Below are positions 60,973-64,000 of a DNA stretch of 64,000 nucleotides, piece after piece. Numbering within the stretch: position 1 is the stretch's first letter; the number at the start of each line of letters is the position of its first letter. The stretch covers positions 1,770,001 to 1,834,000 of the forward strand of contig NZ_VWNA01000001.1 in the NCBI RefSeq assembly GCF_009600605.1. The letters are read 5' to 3'. This stretch comes from Segnochrobactrum spirostomi. Its GTDB lineage: Bacteria > Pseudomonadota > Alphaproteobacteria > Rhizobiales > Segnochrobactraceae. Under the pieces are notes generated by a model. The model was not told where the DNA came from, did no database searches, and saw only the letters and a program-made list of their open reading frames with translations. Position numbers and translations under genes: made by a program.

Positions 60973-63176
60973 CGAGCGCCTTTCCCTTCCCCGATTTCGC
61001 CGCGCTGGCTCTCGACGCCGCGCCGCTGCCGCCCGCCCCGCCCGAAGGTCGCGCGGCCGGCAGCCCACCCTGGCTCACGCCGGAAGGCCTCGCGGTGAAG
61101 GCGCACTATGGCCCCGCCGACCGCGCGGGCCTCGCCTTCGCGGAGGGCTATCCCGGCTTCGCGCCGTTCGTGCGCGGCCCCTATCCGACGATGTACGTCA
61201 ACCAGCCGTGGACCATCCGGCAATATGCCGGGTTCTCGACGGCCGAGGATTCCAACGCCTTCTACCGGCGCAACCTCGCCGCCGGGCAGAAGGGGCTCTC
61301 GATCGCCTTCGATCTCGCCACCCACCGCGGCTACGACAGCGACCATCCCCGCGTCGCCGGCGATGTCGGCATGGCGGGCGTCGCGATCGATTCCATCTAC
61401 GACATGCGCATCCTGTTCGACGGCATCCCGCTCGGCGACATCAGCGTGTCGATGACGATGAACGGCGCGGTGCTGCCGGTGATGGCGCTCTACATCGTCG
61501 CCGCGGAGGAGCAGGGCGTGCCGCCCGCCGCCCTCTCCGGCACGATCCAGAACGACATCCTCAAAGAATTCATGGTGCGCAACACCTACATCTACCCGCC
61601 CGGGCCTTCGATGCGCATCATCTCGGACATCTTCGCCTACACGGCGGCGGAGATGCCGAAGTTCAACTCGATCTCGATCTCCGGCTATCACATGCAGGAG
61701 GCCGGGGCGACGCAGGACCTCGAGCTCGCCTACACGCTCGCCGACGGCGTCGATTATGTCCGCGCCGGCATCGCCGCCGGGCTCGACGTCGACGCCTTCG
61801 CGCCGCGGCTGTCGTTCTTCTGGGGCATCGGCATGAATGCCTTCATGGAGATCGCCAAGCTGCGCGCCGGGCGGCTCCTGTGGGCGGGGCTGATGCGGCG
61901 CTTCGCGCCGAAATCCGACAAGTCACTCGCTTTGCGCGCCCATTGCCAGACCTCGGGCTGGTCGCTCGCGGCCCAGGACCCGTTCAACAACGTCGCCCGC
62001 ACGATGATCGAGGCGTTCGCCGCGACCGCGGGCCAGACCCAATCGCTCCACACCAACGCCCTCGACGAGGCCTTGGCGCTGCCGACCGACTTCTCCGCCC
62101 GCATCGCCCGCAACACCCAGATCGTGCTCGCCCGCGAAAGCGGCATCACCCGCTCGATCGATCCGTGGGGCGGCTCGTTCCTGGTCGAACGCCTGACCGC
62201 CGATCTCGCGGCGCGCGCGCTCGAGCACATCGGCGAGGTCGAAGCGCTCGGCGGCATGGCGAAGGCGATCGAGGCCGGCATTCCGAAGCTGCGCATCGAG
62301 GAGGCCGCCGCGCGCACCCAGGCCCGCATCGATGCCGGCGTGCAGACGGTCGTCGGCATCAACAAATATCGCCTCGCCGAAGAGGCGCCGCTCGCGGTCC
62401 TCAAGGTCGACAATTCCGCCGTCCGTGCCGCGCAGATCGCCAAGCTCGACCGGCTCAAGGCCGAGCGCGATCCCGCCGCCGTCAGTGCGGCCCTCGCCGC
62501 GCTGACCGCCGCGGCGCGGGAGGGGCACGGCAACCTGCTCGCCTTGTCGGTCGCCGCCGCGCGCGCCAAGGCGACCGTCGGCGAGATGTCCGCGGCGCTC
62601 GAAGCGGCCTATGGCCGCCACCGCGCCGAAATCCGCACCGCCGCCGGCGTCTATGAGGCGGAGGCGTCGGCGAAGGACCCGGCCTTCGAGGCGGAGATCG
62701 TGGCGGTGCGCGCCCTCGTCGCCGATTTCCGCGAGATGGCCGGCCGGCCGCCGCGCATCCTCGTCGCCAAGGTCGGCCAGGATGGCCACGACCGCGGTCA
62801 GAAGGTGGTGGCGTCCGCCTTCGCCGATCTCGGCTTCGAGGTCGTCATCGGCCCGCTGTTCGCGAGCCCCGACGAGGTCGCCGACCACGCCGTCGCCGCG
62901 GACGTGCACGTCGTCGGCGTCTCGTCGCTCGCCGCCGGCCACCGCACGCTGGTGCCGGCGCTCGTCACCGCGCTCGCCGAACGCGGCCGCGCCGAGATCA
63001 TGGTGGTGGTCGGCGGGGTGATCCCGCCCGACGACGTGGACGATCTCCTCGCCGCCGGCGCGACGGGCGTCTTCCCGCCGGGCACCGTCGTCACCGACGC
63101 CGCCCGCGCCGTGCTCGAACGCCTCTCCGCCCGCCTCGGCTTCGCCCAGAAGACGCCGGCGGATTATCGGGGATAG
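60969..63176 (+). CDS. mutB: Methylmalonyl-CoA mutase large (catalytic) subunit
   Basis: 735 residues. Adenosylcobalamin-dependent: [20 protein letters not shown] and [19 protein letters not shown] at the N-terminal barrel, [14 protein letters not shown] (the B12-binding His) and [11 protein letters not shown] in the C-terminal domain (about 600-730). It converts (R)-methylmalonyl-CoA to succinyl-CoA. The cofactor requirement ties it to the riboswitch-controlled importer about 12 kb upstream. No MeaB chaperone gene follows directly. Confidence 0.96.
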   Translation: MTSAFPFPDFAALALDAAPLPPAPPEGRAAGSPPWLTPEGLAVKAHYGPADRAGLAFAEGYPGFAPFVRGPYPTMYVNQPWTIRQYAGFSTAEDSNAFYRRNLAAGQKGLSIAFDLATHRGYDSDHPRVAGDVGMAGVAIDSIYDMRILFDGIPLGDISVSMTMNGAVLPVMALYIVAAEEQGVPPAALSGTIQNDILKEFMVRNTYIYPPGPSMRIISDIFAYTAAEMPKFNSISISGYHMQEAGATQDLELAYTLADGVDYVRAGIAAGLDVDAFAPRLSFFWGIGMNAFMEIAKLRAGRLLWAGLMRRFAPKSDKSLALRAHCQTSGWSLAAQDPFNNVARTMIEAFAATAGQTQSLHTNALDEALALPTDFSARIARNTQIVLARESGITRSIDPWGGSFLVERLTADLAARALEHIGEVEALGGMAKAIEAGIPKLRIEEAAARTQARIDAGVQTVVGINKYRLAEEAPLAVLKVDNSAVRAAQIAKLDRLKAERDPAAVSAALAALTAAAREGHGNLLALSVAAARAKATVGEMSAALEAAYGRHRAEIRTAAGVYEAEASAKDPAFEAEIVAVRALVADFREMAGRPPRILVAKVGQDGHDRGQKVVASAFADLGFEVVIGPLFASPDEVADHAVAADVHVVGVSSLAAGHRTLVPALVTALAERGRAEIMVVVGGVIPPDDVDDLLAAGATGVFPPGTVVTDAARAVLERLSARLGFAQKTPADYRG

Positions 63177-63444
63177 CCAACGGGCACCGCACACTGACCT
63201 TGGTCGAGCGCTCCGACAAAATAGCCTTGCCGGACGCGTTTTTGCGTTCGCTCAAGGTCGTCCTCGGCCCGGCCGGCTATCGAATGGACGGGCGCGCGGT
63301 GGGTGCGCCCGGCGGGACGAGACCCGCCTGCTCCGGCGACGGCAGCCCATGCTCGGCACCGCCACCCTTTCGATTGTCGAGAGCGTCCCCTTCCGGTTCA
63401 GTGGCGGAACGAAACCGCACGGAACCAAAAGGGGGAACGCTTCC

Positions 63445-64000
63445 ATGGCGCATTCGAAAGGAACGGCGCATTCGAAGGGGATGGGGCATCCGAAAGGGGC
63501 GGCGCAGTCTAAGGGAAAGGCTCGGTCGAAGGGGACCCCCGCGTCGGCCGAACCCGAGGCCCGCTCGCTCGGCTTCTGGACCTGCACGGCGCTCGTCATC
63601 GGCAACGTGGTCGGGTCCGGCTTCTTCCTCATTCCGGCCGCGCTGGCACCCTATGGCGCCGTCGCCCTGATCGGCTGGGTCGCCATGTCGTTCGGCGCGG
63701 TGGCGCTCGCCCTCGTGTTCGCCCGGCTGTCGCGCATTGCGCCCGCCGCCGGCGGACCCTACGCCTTCACCCGGCTCGGCTTCGGCGAGTTCGCCGGGTT
63801 CCTCATCGCCTGGGGCTACTGGATCTCGATCTGGGCGTCCCAGCCGGCGATCGCGCTCGCCTTCGCGGGCTATCTCGAATCCCTGATCCCCGGCCTTCAG
63901 GGGATGAAAGGGGCGACGACGATCATCGCCCTCGCCTCGATGTGGTTCGTCGCCGCGATCAACCTGCGCGGCGTCAAGGAGGCGGGCCGCTTCCAGCTCG
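63445..64000 (+). CDS. APC-family amino acid permease, N-terminal part (runs off the window)
   Basis: At least 185 residues, cut by the window edge. After a 40-residue basic N-terminus with repeated KG pairs (HSKG, HSKG, HPKG, QSKG, RSKG), a typical APC transporter begins: LGFWTCTALVIGNVVGSGFFLI, the substrate-binding GSG turn, then three to four more helices and YAFTRLGFGEFAGFLIAWGYW. It resembles basic amino acid or arginine antiporters. The long basic tail is unusual. The start at 63445 follows GGGGGAA with suitable spacing. Confidence 0.85.
   Translation, partial: MAHSKGTAHSKGMGHPKGAAQSKGKARSKGTPASAEPEARSLGFWTCTALVIGNVVGSGFFLIPAALAPYGAVALIGWVAMSFGAVALALVFARLSRIAPAAGGPYAFTRLGFGEFAGFLIAWGYWISIWASQPAIALAFAGYLESLIPGLQGMKGATTIIALASMWFVAAINLRGVKEAGRFQL

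Overview
This is a GC-rich (about 70%) bacterial chromosome segment with dense, mostly operonic coding and strong G/C bias at third codon positions. Gene families and gene order (rhaD opposite rhaRSTPQUK, a def-fmt-truA-dapE block, an HslV with a short propeptide, DUF1402 and DUF3297 proteins, a cobalamin riboswitch, an ECF41-type sigma factor) point to an alphaproteobacterium, most likely order Hyphomicrobiales (Rhizobiales). The species cannot be named from the sequence alone.

Layout. 1-2.8 kb: end of cydD, cydC (cytochrome bd assembly exporter) and a BrnT/BrnA toxin-antitoxin pair. 2.8-5.7 kb: an Lrp/AsnC regulator divergent from rocD-rocF (arginine/ornithine catabolism). 6-15.8 kb: an L-rhamnose regulon (RhaD aldolase/dehydrogenase, DeoR regulator, CUT2 ABC importer, mutarotase, kinase) with no rhaI isomerase. 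16-18.1 kb: a large secreted protein. 18.2-23 kb: def, fmt, truA and, on the other strand, dapE and a membrane protein, with an NlpC/P60 gene between them. 23.2-26.2 kb: alkB, small proteins, an orphan VapB-like antitoxin, a DUF1402 protein, ParDE. 26.3-28.4 kb: hslUV. 28.4-40 kb: a CoA-thioester aromatic degradation cluster centred on a 2-aminobenzoyl-CoA monooxygenase/reductase-like flavoprotein, with thioesterase, SDR, MarR regulator, beta-oxidation enzymes, a RidA-like protein, an SMR pump and a chemoreceptor. 40-45.6 kb: CBS-BON protein, zinc alcohol dehydrogenase, a solitary dimethylformamidase large-subunit homologue, and a CMD protein with its ECF41 sigma factor behind a matching promoter. 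46-49.3 kb: cobalamin riboswitch and a B12-type ABC importer. 49.4-63.2 kb: branched-chain amino acid importer (SBP-livHMGF), propionyl-CoA carboxylase (pccB, pccA), a dipeptidase, and B12-dependent methylmalonyl-CoA mutase (mutA, mutB). The window ends inside an APC-type amino acid permease.

How the genes fit together. B12 importer, BCAA importer, PCC and MCM form one logical set: valine and isoleucine enter, become propionyl-CoA, and are carboxylated and isomerised to succinyl-CoA by a B12 enzyme. The aromatic cluster would convert an aminobenzoyl-CoA (or related) thioester by ring hydroxylation/reduction and then beta-oxidation-like steps, with MarR control and perhaps taxis.

The most important quality observation is that at least four genes (hslU, the marR-like regulator, the B12-type permease and pccA), and probably rocD, are each broken by one missing G or C. 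Restoring one base gives a normal product in each case. This pattern looks more like systematic sequencing deletions than biology, and it should be resolved before any of these genes is called a pseudogene.
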